Shown here: in pieces, positions 11,379 to 23,488 of the stretch | Position numbering within the stretch: position 1 is the first letter of the stretch | How the letters are laid out: the number at the start of each line of letters is the position of its first letter | Assembly: GCA_014529385.2 (NCBI GenBank) | Contig: CM043952.1 | Coordinates: 71,824,799 to 71,888,798 of the forward strand | Direction of reading: 5' to 3' | Length of the DNA: 64,000 nt | Source: Adiantum capillus-veneris | Lineage: Eukaryota > Streptophyta > Polypodiopsida > Polypodiales > Pteridaceae | Position numbers and translations under genes: made by a program | Notes under the pieces: generated by a model | The model's database searches: none | What the model was told of the DNA's origin: nothing | The model's input: the letters and a program-made list of their open reading frames with translations, nothing else

Positions 11379-12773
11379 ACGGGATCTTCAAAAGTAGAGA
11401 AAGCATTATAAACAATATCATCATCATAAACATGACATGAACCATGTTCAACATCAATAGACAGATGAACAAAAATATCAATATCATCATTGGCATCATT
11501 TGGAATGAATGGTTGTGAAGAGGAAAGATGATCTATAGGAAAAGATTCATCATATAAAAGAAATGGAAAAGCTTGAAGCAACGATTAAGTATCATCAAAA
11601 TCATCCATGGACCATGAGCCTCTCATAATTTGTTCATTAAAAGTAGCATCATGATTCACAATTACTTCCTTGGAGGAAGGGTCATAGAATTTGTAGCCTT
11701 TGGAAGTGTCAGAATATCCAATAAAAATAACTTTAAGACTAGGAGCATCAAGCTTTGTTTGTGTTTCTTTGGAAACATGAATATAAGCAATACATCCAAA
11801 AGTTAACAAATGAGATACTGAAGGAATGTCACATGTCCATGCTGTGATGGGTATCTTACCAGAGTGTGCAGTAGTAGGAAGATGATTCTGAATAAATACT
11901 GCTATCAAAGTAGCTTCTGTCTAAAAAAACACGAGATAACCCAGAATGAATCAGCATACATCTTACAACATTGAGAATAGTGTGATTCTTTCATTCAGCA
12001 ACGCCGTTCTATTGAGGTGAATATGGAATAGTATGTTCATGATGAATTCAACTATCAACACACTAACTCACAAACTCTCGAGAAACATATTCGCTTCCAT
12101 TGTCACTATGAATCTTCTTGAGGTGAACGACCAGTTTGAAGTTCCATAGCCTTGTGGAATTGTTTGAAAAGAGATAAGGCATCAAATTTTTGTCTAAGTA
12201 GAAATACAATCATATATCCTGAGAAATTATCAATGAATGTAATGAATCAGCGACATTTTGATCTTGAAGAAGGTAGAGGTCCACATATATCAGTATGAAC
12301 AAGATCCAATATGTCATGAGAATGAGTTGTATTTGAGAGAGAAAAGGGTTTATAATTATATGTTTTCCAAGAGCACAAAACTCACAAATTCCCATCTGGG
12401 GATGAGCTTTCAGATCCATGCTATAAACAAGATCATGACGTTGAAGATCAAGGAGTTTTGAGAACTCATCATTTCCTGTTTCTCCAAATTTAGCGGCAAA
12501 AGACCCTCAAAAATTGAGACGAACTTGAGGGTGTCAAAAGACAAATCAATAATAAAATTTCCTCAATGATTCATCATATTGATTAGCAATAAACAGGTCC
12601 ACACACAACACTAATCTTATTCTTTGTAACACAAAACAATCACAGCTAACAAGAATCAATCCTCAAAAATAAAATTTGTAGCAATTCTAAACCTTACATG
12701 CGGATTGCATACATATACTCTGTTTTGTCACCTTGAATTGAATCCTTGTGTGATTTTTACCACTCTGATACCA
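11379..12773 (-). pseudogene. Ty1/copia integrase and GAG-pre-integrase remnant
   Basis: The minus strand reads a GAG-pre-integrase zinc segment (GICEFCALGKH near 12370-12400), then integrase core pieces such as DILDLVHTDICGP and a late-integrase block (11908-11585: GCIAYIHVSKETQTKLD and KVIFIGYSDTSKGYKFYDP). The expected gag and protease, over 1 kb, are missing between the PBS at 12773 and this zinc segment, so the element suffered an internal deletion. It is the continuation of 1-1120 across the E1 insertion. Many frameshifts; not functional. Confidence 0.85.
12760..12773 (-). promoter_or_regulatory. copia primer binding site (tRNA-iMet type)
   Basis: In element orientation TGGTATCAGAGTGG, the standard plant copia site complementary to initiator tRNA-Met. 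It is immediately preceded by a CAACA LTR end. Confidence 0.9.
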
Positions 12774-12935
12774 TGTTGAGATGTAGAGAGAGAGAGAGAG
12801 AGAGACGAGACAAGAGACACACCATTTACGCTCCCAAAGACTTACTCATATTGAGGACAAGATACAAATATATAGGTGTGACCAAGTTGAGTAGAGTGGA
12901 CCATATATAGCTCCAGTACCTCTATCAAGTGTACA
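12774..12935 (-). repeat. copia 5' LTR (outer boundary uncertain)
   Basis: Starts at the PBS edge as TGTTGAGATG (plus-strand reading) and contains a (GA)n run at 12785-12806. A terminal TGTACA at 12930-12935 would give a 160-bp LTR, short but acceptable for copia. The other LTR is outside the window, so the outer edge is a guess. Confidence 0.45.
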
Positions 12936-13139
12936 TTGACTATGCTTTCCCAATGTAGCCATTAGAAATTCCTAAAACAAAATGAAAAGGGTGGAGGTAT
13001 TTGTCACGGTGGAAATATGTCAATTGTTTCCGCAAAGAACACAGGGAAGGCCCATGAAGTCGATCAACAAGTGTTAATGAGTGGACAAAAATCCAGACAC
13101 TTTTTGAAGAAAGCAACCCAAGGAAACCCAAGCGAATAC

Positions 13140-13320
13140 GATACTCAAAACAACTCCAACCACAAGGGAACTCTGTAAGGAATTATGCAAAGCTATTATT
13201 GACAATGACTCAAACGGAAAGCTTGCAAGCAAGTGCAAGAAAGTTTGTGAAGTTTTTGATAAAATGGTCAAGCTTATGGGTCTTACCATCACAACAAAAG
13301 AGCAACGCCAATCATTTTAA
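13140..13320 (+). pseudogene. unassigned coding-like fragment
   Basis: The plus strand is open for about 60 codons up to a TAA at 13318-13320 and reads as a plausible charged protein end (TRELCKELCKAIIDN, then KVCEVFDKMVKLMG). There is no ATG at the front, and upstream bases need a frameshift to continue. It could be the tail of a decayed gene or chance. No family recognised. Confidence 0.25.
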
Positions 13321-14298
13321 AAATAACATCACACCTTACATGGTAAGCCATGTCACATAGTAAACTTATTACAAGAGGTTCTTTTCATTTGATAATGTGC
13401 ATCATTTTCTCATGTGAACAACATATCTTGTTTGCACATGGTGCATTTTTAATGCACAAATATGGTTTGCAAGGAGGGTGTACTTTAAAAATACTCGACA
13501 TTATGGTGGTATGGTGCAATCTAATTATTTGTAAGAGATGTTCAACTGGTTTTTTTAGCACAACATTTTCTTGTAAGCTCGCCATGGAACGTGTGCGACA
13601 ATCCAAGATTGCAAGGGAAGTACGTAAATTGAGCCGTCAAGAGCACAACAACAAGTGGTGAATGTTGCAAGGCCTGCCAAGCATGTTGCATGGCACCAAT
13701 GTAAGTGCGGCAAGGGTCAAGGTGGATTCAACGTTAGTGACTACACGTGAACATATGGTCCAACTCTTTTTTACATATTTTTTATTAAATTTTGGGACAC
13801 CCTTTTAAAAAATAATAGCTTTAAAAAAATATATATAGGGTGAACGGGCCCTTTTAAAATGGGCCCTTTAAAATACTAGATCCACTCATTAGTCACTTAT
13901 TTATTCAACATGGGTGAGCTCTTACCATATCCAACTGTGTGCACCACCAAAGTGTTTCGGCCTGCCAACAATAACACTCTCCAAGGATGCGAGAAGTCGA
14001 TGTGTCTTAACAACACAAGGAAACGACTACAAAAACCTAGCCGTTCTTGGTGCTCTTTAATCAATGGGCATGGTAGTTGGACCCAAGAGTCATCACAAGC
14101 AGAAGATTTGTTGTGGGCACAATAGAGATACCATGGCATAGAGTTCAAAATGCACCAAGCATTGGCGAGTAGAGAGGGCCCAACATCATTGAAGTATGAT
14201 AGGGAACAATCACCATGCCACGAATACCAAGGAGGACCATCTAAAGCTCAAGTGGTTGATACAGTGCATGAACATTTAAATTCAAACATAATCTGAAA
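13321..14298. other. no gene seen
   Basis: AT-rich DNA without a convincing coding frame. A short direct repeat with palindromic GGGCCC cores lies at 13837-13873 (GGGCCCTTTTAAAAT then GGGCCCTTTAAAAT). Confidence 0.5.
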
Positions 14299-14470
14299 AT
14301 TTTTGGTGTCCAAGTGTACAGACAAGGCCAAAAAAGACCAAAAGGGGGGTGGCCACAAGGGCAAGCAGATGGGCCAAACAGGAGTCCTTGTCTGGCCCAT
14401 CTGCTCGCTCTTGTGGCCACCTCCCTTTTGATCCTTTATGGCCTTGTATGCACATCAAGACACCAAAAAT
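14299..14470. mobile_element. foldback (MITE-like) element 1
   Basis: Nearly the whole 172 bp is one imperfect inverted repeat. The left arm starts TTTTTGGTGTC and runs through ACAAGGCCA and GGTGGCCACAAG to ATGGGCCA. The right arm returns through TGGCCCAT, CTTGTGGCCACC and TGGCCTTGT to GACACCAAAAA. The loop is about 16 nt. It has no coding capacity. A related unit lies 100 bp away. Confidence 0.75.
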
Positions 14471-14569
14471 GCTTATATATTGTATAAAATCAAGTTTTTG
14501 TGCAACAACATAGTATAAGCTCCATCACAAGGGACCGACAGTGCTTAAACAATTGAATCAAAGTTTCAC

Positions 14570-14726
14570 AAGTGCTTTTTTGGTGTCCAAAGATGTAGAC
14601 AAGGCCAGAAAGGGACAAAAGAGGGGTGGCAACAAGGATGCACGGCCCATTTGTGAGTTCTTGTGGCCACCCTTCTTTTGGCTCATTCTGGCCTTCTCTA
14701 CATCTCTCGACACCAGAAAAGAACTT
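14570..14726. mobile_element. foldback (MITE-like) element 2
   Basis: A 157-bp imperfect inverted repeat whose ends (AAGTGCTTTTTTGGTGTC and, reversed, AAGTTCTTTTCTGGTGTC) and arms (ACAAGGCCAGAAAG, GGGTGGC, GGCCC) match foldback element 1. Same family, not an exact copy, so either two insertions or an old local duplication. Confidence 0.7.
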
Positions 14727-14964
14727 GTGTAGCTTAAATTCAAATGTCCACACATCACTTCAACCCCAGCAACCCCCCTTCTATCCCCTTGACAGCGGCC
14801 ACACTTACACTGAGTTGTTGCTTAAAGCAAAAAGGACACCACGTACTAAATCACAACAATAAGTTCAGTAATTTACAAGACATGGACACAACATTGAAAA
14901 GAATGTACAAGATAGAGAGGAAATTCCAAATATTTTATTACTTTTGAAAAGGTAGAAATTTACA

Positions 14965-16450
14965 TCATACATATGAGGAGCCCATAAATTTCTCAGCCAT
15001 TTTTTGACACCTCTCTTGCACGTAAAGAACTCCTCGACTAGGAGGGAGTGCTCTATTTCCTGAGGCTCAATTGAGACAACGGAAGCATGTATCCCTATCT
15101 GTGCAAGCACCTTGCCACTAAAGCGCATACCAAATGTTGTGCATACAAGGGATCTACGCACTAGGAACACAAGATGCGTAGTTTGGGCAATGGTGCATAA
15201 ACACCAAACCTTTCTTAGAGCTTTCAACGACTATGTCATGAAATGGAATTGGGAAGTAGACTCATTCTGTACATTGGCAGCATCTCTAATGGAGATTTTT
15301 CCTATGTAATGTGAAAGGGAAGATTGAGGTCCAGAGATCGTCTGCTTGCTACCCATCCGTGCTGCAAACTCATCAAGCTCCAAGACTTACTACCATAAAC
15401 CAATCAAGGGTGAGAAAAAGATAATTAAGGCTAGTACACAAAAACTTGAAAGTAGGGTAGAGTTTACCTCTTGCTCCTTGTCCTACTCCTCCCTATTTCC
15501 CTTGGCATCCAAGTCTATGCATGATTTCACCACATCCATGAGCTTTGGCTCATCATAATGGGGGTTTTGTAGTGGAGAAGGCATCGTACCCGCCACAATC
15601 TTCCCTTGCATGTCCTAGAAATATTCCTCTGTCACGTGCAATTGCTCTGCTTCTAAGACCTTCGCACACACCATTGCAATAGTGTCAATAACACAACTGC
15701 TTGCTTTCTAGGGCATCTAATGCACTGTCTAAGGGAAATTAAGCGTTGGTGCATAGCACGCTCAAGCACTCATCCATGCGCATGCCAAATGATTTCTCCA
15801 AGTAATGCAAAAAGACATCTCCCCATCCACTACCACTGAGGAAAAGCGGGTGATTTCTACTTCTAGGATAGCCTCATCAGTCGATGGTGCAACTTCCGAA
15901 GTGTCACTAGTGCCATCCACAACGATGGATTTTTCAACCACCTTCTCGAGCCCCCTAGGGTACTCGAGCCAAAGTACCTAGCCTTCTGTTGGGGGGTCCA
16001 TAATGACACCGTTGTGCTCCTTAGTGTCCTTGATGATGGACCCAACTTGAAGGTGTGGAAGGTGGATCTCCTCCAAATCAGACTCCTTGCTGACAAAGAA
16101 GATGAATGTTGCCAGTCAAGAAAGGTACTCCGCTTCCAATTTGTGCTTCTTGAGCACTTGCACCCCTAGAGCCTGCTCGTCTAAGAAAGGACATGCATCA
16201 ACCGCAATTTATTGAAGCCGTCTCAACCGCTTGGAGAATGGAAAATCACATTTGTGTATGCAGTGTAAGAGATAACAAGGCACCTAGATCCCTACATGTG
16301 GGGGGATAGATACAACATATTTTATAATGTGCTCCTCCATGAATGCAAAGTATAGAGTGTGCATAGAGTCCCCATAGCTTTTTGAGGACATAGAGTGTGA
16401 AAATCACCCTCTTCTCATTGGCTGGCCTCTAGTTAACCTTAATCCCAAAG
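14965..16450 (-). pseudogene. decayed gene of unknown function
   Basis: Read across several stops and at least two frameshifts, the minus strand gives about 450 codons of protein-like text in a consistent direction. Clear blocks are FAFMEEHIIKYVVSIPPHVG, CIHKCDFPFSKRLRRLQ, VDACPFLDEQALGVQVLKKH, TKEHNGVIMDPPTEG, YPRGLEKVVEKSIVVDGT, LEKSFGMRMDECL and, at the end, VSIEPQEIEHSLLVEEFF and GVKKWLRNLWAPHM. Stops are mostly TAG or TGA, consistent with C-to-T decay. I do not recognise the family. It abuts the broken RNase H end of E1b in the same orientation, so it may be cargo of that element, another transposon's ORF or a host gene fragment. Confidence 0.5.
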
Positions 16451-16479
16451 GGCCCTTAGAGGGTTCATATTTTTCCTAA

Positions 16480-17760
16480 TCCATGTTTTCCACTATCACA
16501 ATCACTGGTCTTCCATACTCATAGTTGACTTTTCTGCAATTGAGTGAAGACAAAAACAGTTGCTTCAACTTTCTCATAGCTTCTACATGTACATCATTCC
16601 ATCAAAACCTTTGGTTTTTACTTAGCAATTGATAAAGAGGATCTGCAACATTTGCATAATGTCCATATGAGATGGAAGACACATGCGCCTAAAAATATTC
16701 TCACCTCTGTGATATTTACACATAATTATTTCTTCCTTTGTATTGCATCCCGTTTAGTCGGACAATGTCGACGGCCATGAGGATTGCAAAGATATCACAC
16801 TATCAATATTTTTTCAACCCCAAACACTAACTTTTGCCCAAACAATGTAAGGTTCACTTTTTCCAACCTTGTTAAAATTCTATCACAATCAATGATGTAG
16901 CTTGCCACATATTTGCGGCACCCCCTCAAATCTAGAGCCTCATCTTTTCTGGTTGTGTCGCATCCTTTGATTGGCATGCCATCAAGAAAGAGAATTTTAA
17001 TTTTAGGTATGAAGTCATGTACGAATTTTCTCATACCATTCATGTGCGCAACCAATTTGGTTTCTCCCTGCAGTAACGTGCACATCCTTACAAAACCCAA
17101 GGATGTTCTTATGGTAGTCAAGTCCCTGTTTTTCATTGCTAGTTGGAATTGATCATACCCTGAGTACAAATACCCCATACAATATATGTTCCTTCTTGCA
17201 GATGCCTCTACAAACTCATCTACAATTGGACCTATACCCATATTCCTGATTGTGACTTTGTTGACAAGTTACATGTCTTGAATGAAGCATAGAGCTCCAT
17301 TTTTCTTTGGTACTATGCACCATCTTCTTGGAGCACATGAAGGATCCAAAATCCCAATCTTTACCTTTTCATTAAGTAAGTCTATGAGCTTTGACAAGAG
17401 TGATTTTGGCAGTGGAATTGGTTGTAGATTCCAAGGCACATGACGTACATTGAATACTACCATTGGTTTGACTATAGAAGGAACCACACACCGTAGCTTA
17501 TGAGGGCTCAAATGAGATTTAATATTTTCCATGCTTGAAGAGCATATGTTCAAGGCATTCCTTTCAACATGTGTCAAGGATTCATTGCTTCCAACTTTTA
17601 ATATATTCAATGAATCTTGTGTAAATTTATGCCTGATTCTTTTTGCATCTAGGAGACTAGGTTGCCAAGAAGCCTTCTCCATCTCCTCCTTGGAATTTGT
17701 AGGCAAATAAAATGCCACTAGTTTCACCTTATTTGCTACAGTCTTGTACTTGCACTTCTA
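16480..17760 (-). pseudogene. E1b reverse transcriptase remnant
   Basis: Two open pieces (17727-17269 and 17241-16795) give RT blocks parallel to E1: RHVPWNLQPIPLPKS, CIVPKKNGALCFIQDM, YCMGYLYSGYDQFQLAM and a catalytic region changed to LFLDGMPIKG. The second catalytic Asp is therefore Gly and the D of MGDLYSGYD is Tyr, so the enzyme is dead. A VTIVITG-like RNase H start is readable near 16500, where similarity ends. Confidence 0.85.
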
Positions 17761-18279
17761 GATCTTTTTGTGCATTGAAGCACTCCCATCTTCGAAAGCC
17801 TCACTGATTCTATACATGTCTATAGAAACTGATTCTATACATGTCTATAGAAACTAATTTTTCCAAGTCATTTCCATGTTGAGAACTAGAACCTTCTATA
17901 GCATTGTGATCATGCATAGTATCTACAAAAGAAAAATATTCAAAAATACCTTAAACATACTCATCCTTAGCTAGTAAATCATGGTTTTTGTATTTTCTAT
18001 ATACACTATTTACATGTTCTTTTTTTCCTTTCTTTAAATCTCGAAGCATTGGAAAAAGTAAATATCCATCCTTCTCTACTAGGGCACCTATAGAAAAAAT
18101 ATATGTCTCCCATTGGATCACGCAAGAAACTTTTTATTCCTATTCCACTGCACTTCTATTTACAATGGGACTCGGTCAAAACCCCTCATCTCCCTTTGAT
18201 CTCAAAACTGCCAGGTTTTGGTAGAGAATGGTCCCTTAAGCTATCACGATTTCTTTCATTCTCAATAAAAACTATCAAG

Positions 18280-18600
18280 AATTGAACATTTTATTTTCCA
18301 TCTTTGCTTTTGAACCTGGCATAGAGAGATCCATCATCCAGTACTTTTGTCTCTATCCACACTACATTGATGTATGATTGCCCAAGGATTAGAATGATAT
18401 CTTGACATCTCTTGAACAAAGAAAGTTTGCTCATCTTTCACATCCCTTCACATAGAGACTCTTGAACATGAGGTTAATCTCTCAACCATGGTCTATCAAG
18501 ACCATATAAGGCTCCTCAAGATCTCCCATTTTAACAAAGTTTTTGTTGTAGCCCTTGAATAGTGGATCTTATAAGTGTCTTTATCTTCAAATTTATCATG
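18280..18600 (-). pseudogene. E1b protease remnant
   Basis: Reads GDLEEPYMVLIDHG, then a stop, then EINLM, matching the E1 protease including the D-H-G triplet. About 105 bp of the domain is missing at 18443/18444 compared with E1 and with E1c (46652-46756). Confidence 0.75.
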
Positions 18601-18606
18601 CATATT

Positions 18607-18634
18607 CCCCCCCCCCCCCCCCCCCCCCCCCCCC
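18607..18634. repeat. poly(C) tract, 28 nt
   Basis: An unbroken run of 28 C on the plus strand (G on the sense strand of E1b), between gag and protease. The duplicated copy at 46933-46951 has 19. E1 has no such run at the equivalent place. Confidence 0.95.
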
Positions 18635-18689
18635 GTAGAATGGTAGCCCTATCAATATCTAGCTTCGTGCAAGAGTTCTTTAGATAATT

Positions 18690-20110
18690 CTCCCTTTGAA
18701 GCTATCTCCGTTAGAGATGGCCAAACATCTCTATCTCCATTAGAGATGGCCAGACATCTTCACCACCCTCATTCACATCTTCAGTAAATCTTGATCCTTT
18801 GAGTACGACTTGACCAGCGTTCAAGCCAAATGTTATTGCTTTAACCATTGAGATGGCATGAGTGGTTTCCATGTCCTCAACTAGGTTTTCCATCCCTCCT
18901 TTCTTGAAGTCGGTTGTTTCACTAAGATGTGTCTTTCCCATATTTGAAGAAGACAAGATCTTTTCCCAAGGCATCTTTGAAGCTTTTAGAGTCCCTTCTT
19001 GGATGGTTTGGGTTGTCATACCATCTATTTACAAACCCCTCTCTGTTTTGAAGTCTTTGACTTGATGACTTTCCAGATGTTTTCCCCTTTCCTTAACGCC
19101 TTGCTAGCTTTAATTTCAGCTCACATATGCCCTTCATAAGTTCTTCAAGCTTAGATCAATCATCCTTAGAAGCTATGATAGTAGATTTTGGCTACTTTTC
19201 AAAAATAGCAAAAACAAAAGTACCATTGTTCCACCACCATCTTGTCTCTTTTGTGTTGCCTTTTTTGCCAATAGGGAGACTGCATCTTGTATATCATTAC
19301 ACTTTGTCTTCAAACCCTCCTCTCTATCTTTGTCTTCCAAGTGAAGCTCTAACTTCTCTTCAATTTTGTTGCCCGCTGCTTGTAGGAAGAGTTCTACCGT
19401 CTCCCTATCCACCAAAGCAAATTGTTCAATTTATGATAATCGATCATAGCATCACTCAAACTCTCTGAGAATCTCTATAGCAAAACTCCCTTCTTTAGGC
19501 TTTGCGACCCAGTCTATGAAAGCTCTTTTGGTCACTCTCTTAGAGTCCTCCATAAATAGTCTTCTTTTGTTTCTTGCTACTTGTAGGAAGAGTTCTACCT
19601 TCTCCCTAACCAAGGAAGGTTGTTCAATTTATGATAGTTGAGCATAGCGTCGCTCAAAATCATTGAGAACCTTTGTAGAAAAAATCATTTCTTTAGGCTT
19701 AACAACCCAGTCTAAGAAATCTATTTTGGATACTCTCTCAGATTCCTCCATAATGTAGCCTTCTTTTAGATCAAGCTTGAATTCCTCCCCATTTCGTCCA
19801 TGAGCATTATGGATTTTCCTAGTACGGTGTGGGACACAAACTAGCTCAAAACTTTGGACCATGTCTTTCTCACACACTCGATTCAACTCCATTTCCTTCA
19901 TATAATCTCATAGATGCTTTGTGATGTCCTTGCCATCAAACTGGTCAATGCTCTTCACAATGGATTGTAGTGATTTGCTAGTTAAAATCTGGCATCTTTC
20001 TGCCTCTTGTTGTTGCTACATATACATGGCAAATGATTGAAACATATGCATGGTTGCATGATCAAAGTGCATGCCATGTGTCTCTGGATTTAATCCATGG
20101 CTAAGGAAGT
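18690..20110 (-). pseudogene. E1b gag remnant
   Basis: Starts near 20097 with MxPETHGMHFDHAT-like text corresponding to E1 Gag, then FDGKDITKHL and FLDWVVKPKEM. Multiple stops. Near 19500 and 19700 two similar blocks (FxDWVxKPKE and LFLQxA-like text) occur in tandem, so part of gag appears to be duplicated internally by about 200 bp. Confidence 0.8.
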
Positions 20111-20170
20111 GTGTATATCAATATATAAAAAATCCCACCCCAGAAGATTTTTTGAACTCTAAGAGCGTTT

Positions 20171-22664
20171 TTTTATAGAAAAGTCACAAACCCTCTTTGA
20201 TATTGTTCTTGGATTATTCTTGTTTTCAAAGTCAAGATTATGATAAAAGGATCGCCAAGTCACAATCAGTTTTACTTTAAAAATTTCAATTGAAAACACT
20301 GAAGTTCTAGCCATGAAACCTCAATGCTAATGCAGGTACAAATCCCAATCAAAACCCAAACCTCTTTCATGAAATTATGTAGCCTTGCCCCCAATTACAA
20401 TAAAGTTGAAACATCAAAAAGTTGAAAGGAACACATGAGCTTTCACCTTCACAGTGAACATTGTCTGATTTTGTGGATATTTAAGAGCTTCTAAATTGAA
20501 TCCCACACACCATTTTGATAAGGAAAAACCCTAATATACTCCCTCACAAGCTCAGATACAAGATTGCAAAGAGGCGGGACTGCACTACACATATATTGAG
20601 CAACCATGAAAGCAATTGCACATTAGTAAAAAATTACCGGTTTTTCCACAAACAATAAGCATTATCTCTCTTCCCCTCAGAATTTTAAGATCATTTGTCA
20701 ATTTTTGGGCCATTTTTTCACTTTGGACCAAAACTAGGTCATTTTTTACCCAAAAAGGTCATATTTCATGTGAAAAATCTCAAACAGAGTAAAAAAACAT
20801 CCCTAAATTTGTGGGATATTTTTCATAAGAATAAAAAGAATATATATGTATAATGTTTTATCAATATTCCATTTTGGGCCACTTTCCATGTAATTTTGCA
20901 ACGATGCTTGTTAGTTGTTATTTTCGGCAGTTTTTACCCGCATCATTCTTTAAAAGCAAAATGAGTGTGCCATCATGAAACAATTTTTATATGTAGATCA
21001 TAAAAAGAAAATAGGAATCTTATCAAGTGGAAAAACACGCAAAGGTGCCACATCCAAGGCCACAACTCCCCTGATAGGTATGTACATGATAGCCACCGCA
21101 GTAGCCAATTCAACATATATCACAATATGTACAATACTGAGGTGAATGTTTCTATTTCACATTATGTATGTGCCATGTCACAAAAAAGTGCTAAAAATTA
21201 CTTTAGTGTGGACTACGTAATGAACTCTTGTTAGCCTTCCACAACTATGTCTTATCCAAGCATGGGAAGTGATGGGATCTGATTGAGCACCCTACATCTT
21301 GGACATAGAAAAAAATTCAACTCAAGTACCGGAGTTTAGTTCATCTGTTGCTCTCACCTCGTAGGATTGAACTCACAATGTAGAAGATGACATCCATGTG
21401 CCCTAGCCACATCAATAGTGCACGTTGTTTATCGAATGAAGAAATCTTCCTCGATTTTTGACGTGAAAATGTATTCGAACAGAGGGAAGTAAACGTAGAT
21501 ATTAGACTTTCTTTTGTATCAAATTCCACTTCTATGAGAAGATCTACATTTTGTGCTTAATTTTGGGGTCCTTGATTGATGGGGGACTCCCCAAATACTC
21601 ACATAGAGATACTTACTAATCTATGCAGTGTACACCAATGTGCCAGCATCTTGTGCTCGCTATCTCTTAGTTTTACCTATCTATGATTTCAATATTGTAC
21701 AATGACTAGCATGTGAAAAGGGATGTGGGCTCTTTTACCCAAAGAGCATAGCTTATCTGGTTCAACATTCTTGACATATCTCCAATGTTGAAGGTTCAAT
21801 CATCATGAGTTGTGCTTGATGAGTGTAAGTAATTACCAACTTCTCCATTGGGGAACTTGTCTCCGCAATATGATCCCTTGTGGGTGTGCTTTGTATAGCA
21901 TTCCCTTTGTAAGTACACATATGTGTAGATTTCTCTCTAAAACATACCTTTCCCCTCATCACGATTGAAAAAAGGGACGTGGATAATTGTGGATAGCAGC
22001 TTTCTCTAGTTTATGAAATTGTAAATTGCAAATCCTTTGAAAATGATTCTCATTGTCTATACCCATATAACAGTATAAGGAACAAGTCATGAGATTATAA
22101 ATGGCCTTGTACAAAATGTTCACTATCATAGAAGCAAAAATAACGATAACAAAAAACTTGGATAATTAGAGTTTCCTCACAAGAAGTCTAAACATATACT
22201 TTAACAATCTAAAGAGTTGACCTTTCAGCTCATGTTGGTAATTTTGGTTACTATCCCATTATGGGGTCACTCTACAAAGCAAGAGCATCTACACTCAACC
22301 ATCATTTCAAAATTATCCCCACCTACTGAATCCATCCTTTCACTATAGTATCTTGTCAATCACAAATTATTCTATCTTTATGCAAGCAAGTGTCGTTTAA
22401 CTGATCAAAGATGGGGATTGAGCCGATCAAAACACTTCTTTGTTATGCTTAAATGGAGCTCCACCTCAGGACTAAGTAACACACAAAATTGAATGCAAGG
22501 TGGTGAGGGGATACATGGTTGCCAAGTCCACAAACGAGTTTTTAATTATGCAATCATAGCCATAATAGTCCCATCAAAACTAAACCAGGCCACAAATTGG
22601 ACCCTCTAAACCCGAGCAGTGCATGTTTTTCAAGCATAAAACATCATAAAAATAGACATGAATA
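20171..22664. other. no gene seen
   Basis: AT-rich DNA with no coding frame or recognisable element. 20801-21680 recurs at 48181-49063. The site 21671-21676 (ACCTAT) is the uninterrupted version of the place where E3 sits in copy 2. Confidence 0.6.
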
Positions 22665-23023
22665 CAACATGTGCGTGACGGTGATTTGGTTAGCCCATGT
22701 GATCTAAAACCTCGTCTCCAAGGTGGTGGGTTCAAAACCGGCCGACGGAGGCCCAAAATTTTGTGCTACCCAAACTCTTTTTTGCCTCGGTTTTTGCGGT
22801 GCTCAGGTTTAGCCCACCTCGAGATCCCACCTGCCACTTCCAAACCGTCGATCCCCTCACCCCCCCCGCATTAAATTTTGTGTGTCACTTAGTCCCGTGG
22901 GGGAGCTCCATGACCCAATAAACTAGGTGTTGATAGGGATTGCACTCATGGGTGCGCATTATCTATAAGTCTAATGGCTAGCACGGGAATTGTGCAGAGG
23001 TAAGGACGGTTGCTGCGCCTTAT

Positions 23024-23026
<3 letters not shown>
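22665..23026 (+). mobile_element. tRNA-derived SINE candidate
   Basis: The front resembles a tRNA: a TGGTTAGCCCA segment fits an A box, and GGGTTCAAAACC about 45 bp downstream fits a B box (GGTTCGANTCC consensus, two differences), with an anticodon-arm-like CTCGTCTCCAAGG between. The body is GC-richer than its surroundings and ends GAGGTAAGGACGG...CGCC before a (GA)n tract, loosely like the conserved tail of plant Au-type SINEs. No target duplication was established. Confidence 0.4.

Positions 23027-23081
<55 letters not shown>
23027..23081. repeat. (GA)n microsatellite
   Basis: About 27 GA units directly after the SINE-like unit. Confidence 0.95.
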
Positions 23082-23084
<3 letters not shown>

Positions 23085-23133
23085 TTGTTCGTGGATGGTC
23101 TGATAGAGAAAGATTTTGTCGAGCAGTTGTTGG

Positions 23134-23176
<43 letters not shown>
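23134..23176. repeat. (GA)n microsatellite
   Basis: About 21 units. The duplicated copy at 61253-61270 has about 9. Confidence 0.95.
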
Positions 23177-23179
<3 letters not shown>

Positions 23180-23349
23180 TGTGAGAGAGAATTGCATGCT
23201 AGCCCGGAGTAGTAACGAGCACAAATACAAGCCAATGTTTTTTGAAAAATAATTTTTTTAATTAAAAAGGAGGAAATTATTTGCATGGCGGCAGACAAGC
23301 TCTTGGATCTCAATCATCTCCATCTATGTTCGTGGCACTACCGAAGAGC

Positions 23350-23350
<1 letters not shown>

Positions 23351-23438
<88 letters not shown>
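23351..23438. repeat. (GA)n microsatellite
   Basis: About 44 units. The duplicated copy at 61446-61473 has about 14. It lies 50 bp upstream of the E2 5' LTR. Confidence 0.95.
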
Positions 23439-23440
<2 letters not shown>

Positions 23441-23488
23441 TAGAGAGAGAGAAAGAGAGAAGAATAAAGTTAAGTTTAGAAGTGTGCT

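Larger units (their letters stand above)
16480..20170 (-). mobile_element. E1b: old degenerate relative of E1
   Basis: Minus-strand gag, protease, RT and the first codons of RNase H, with the same order and motifs as E1 but many stops and frameshifts. No LTR is recognisable at either end: the left side stops in RNase H near 16480, and the right side loses similarity just past the gag start. Its right part (from 18430) is also present at 46638-48180 as part of the large duplication. Confidence 0.85.

Noticed and set aside
22680-22750. A functional tRNA gene
   Set aside because: The boxes are imperfect and the arms do not pair as a full cloverleaf. A SINE is more likely.
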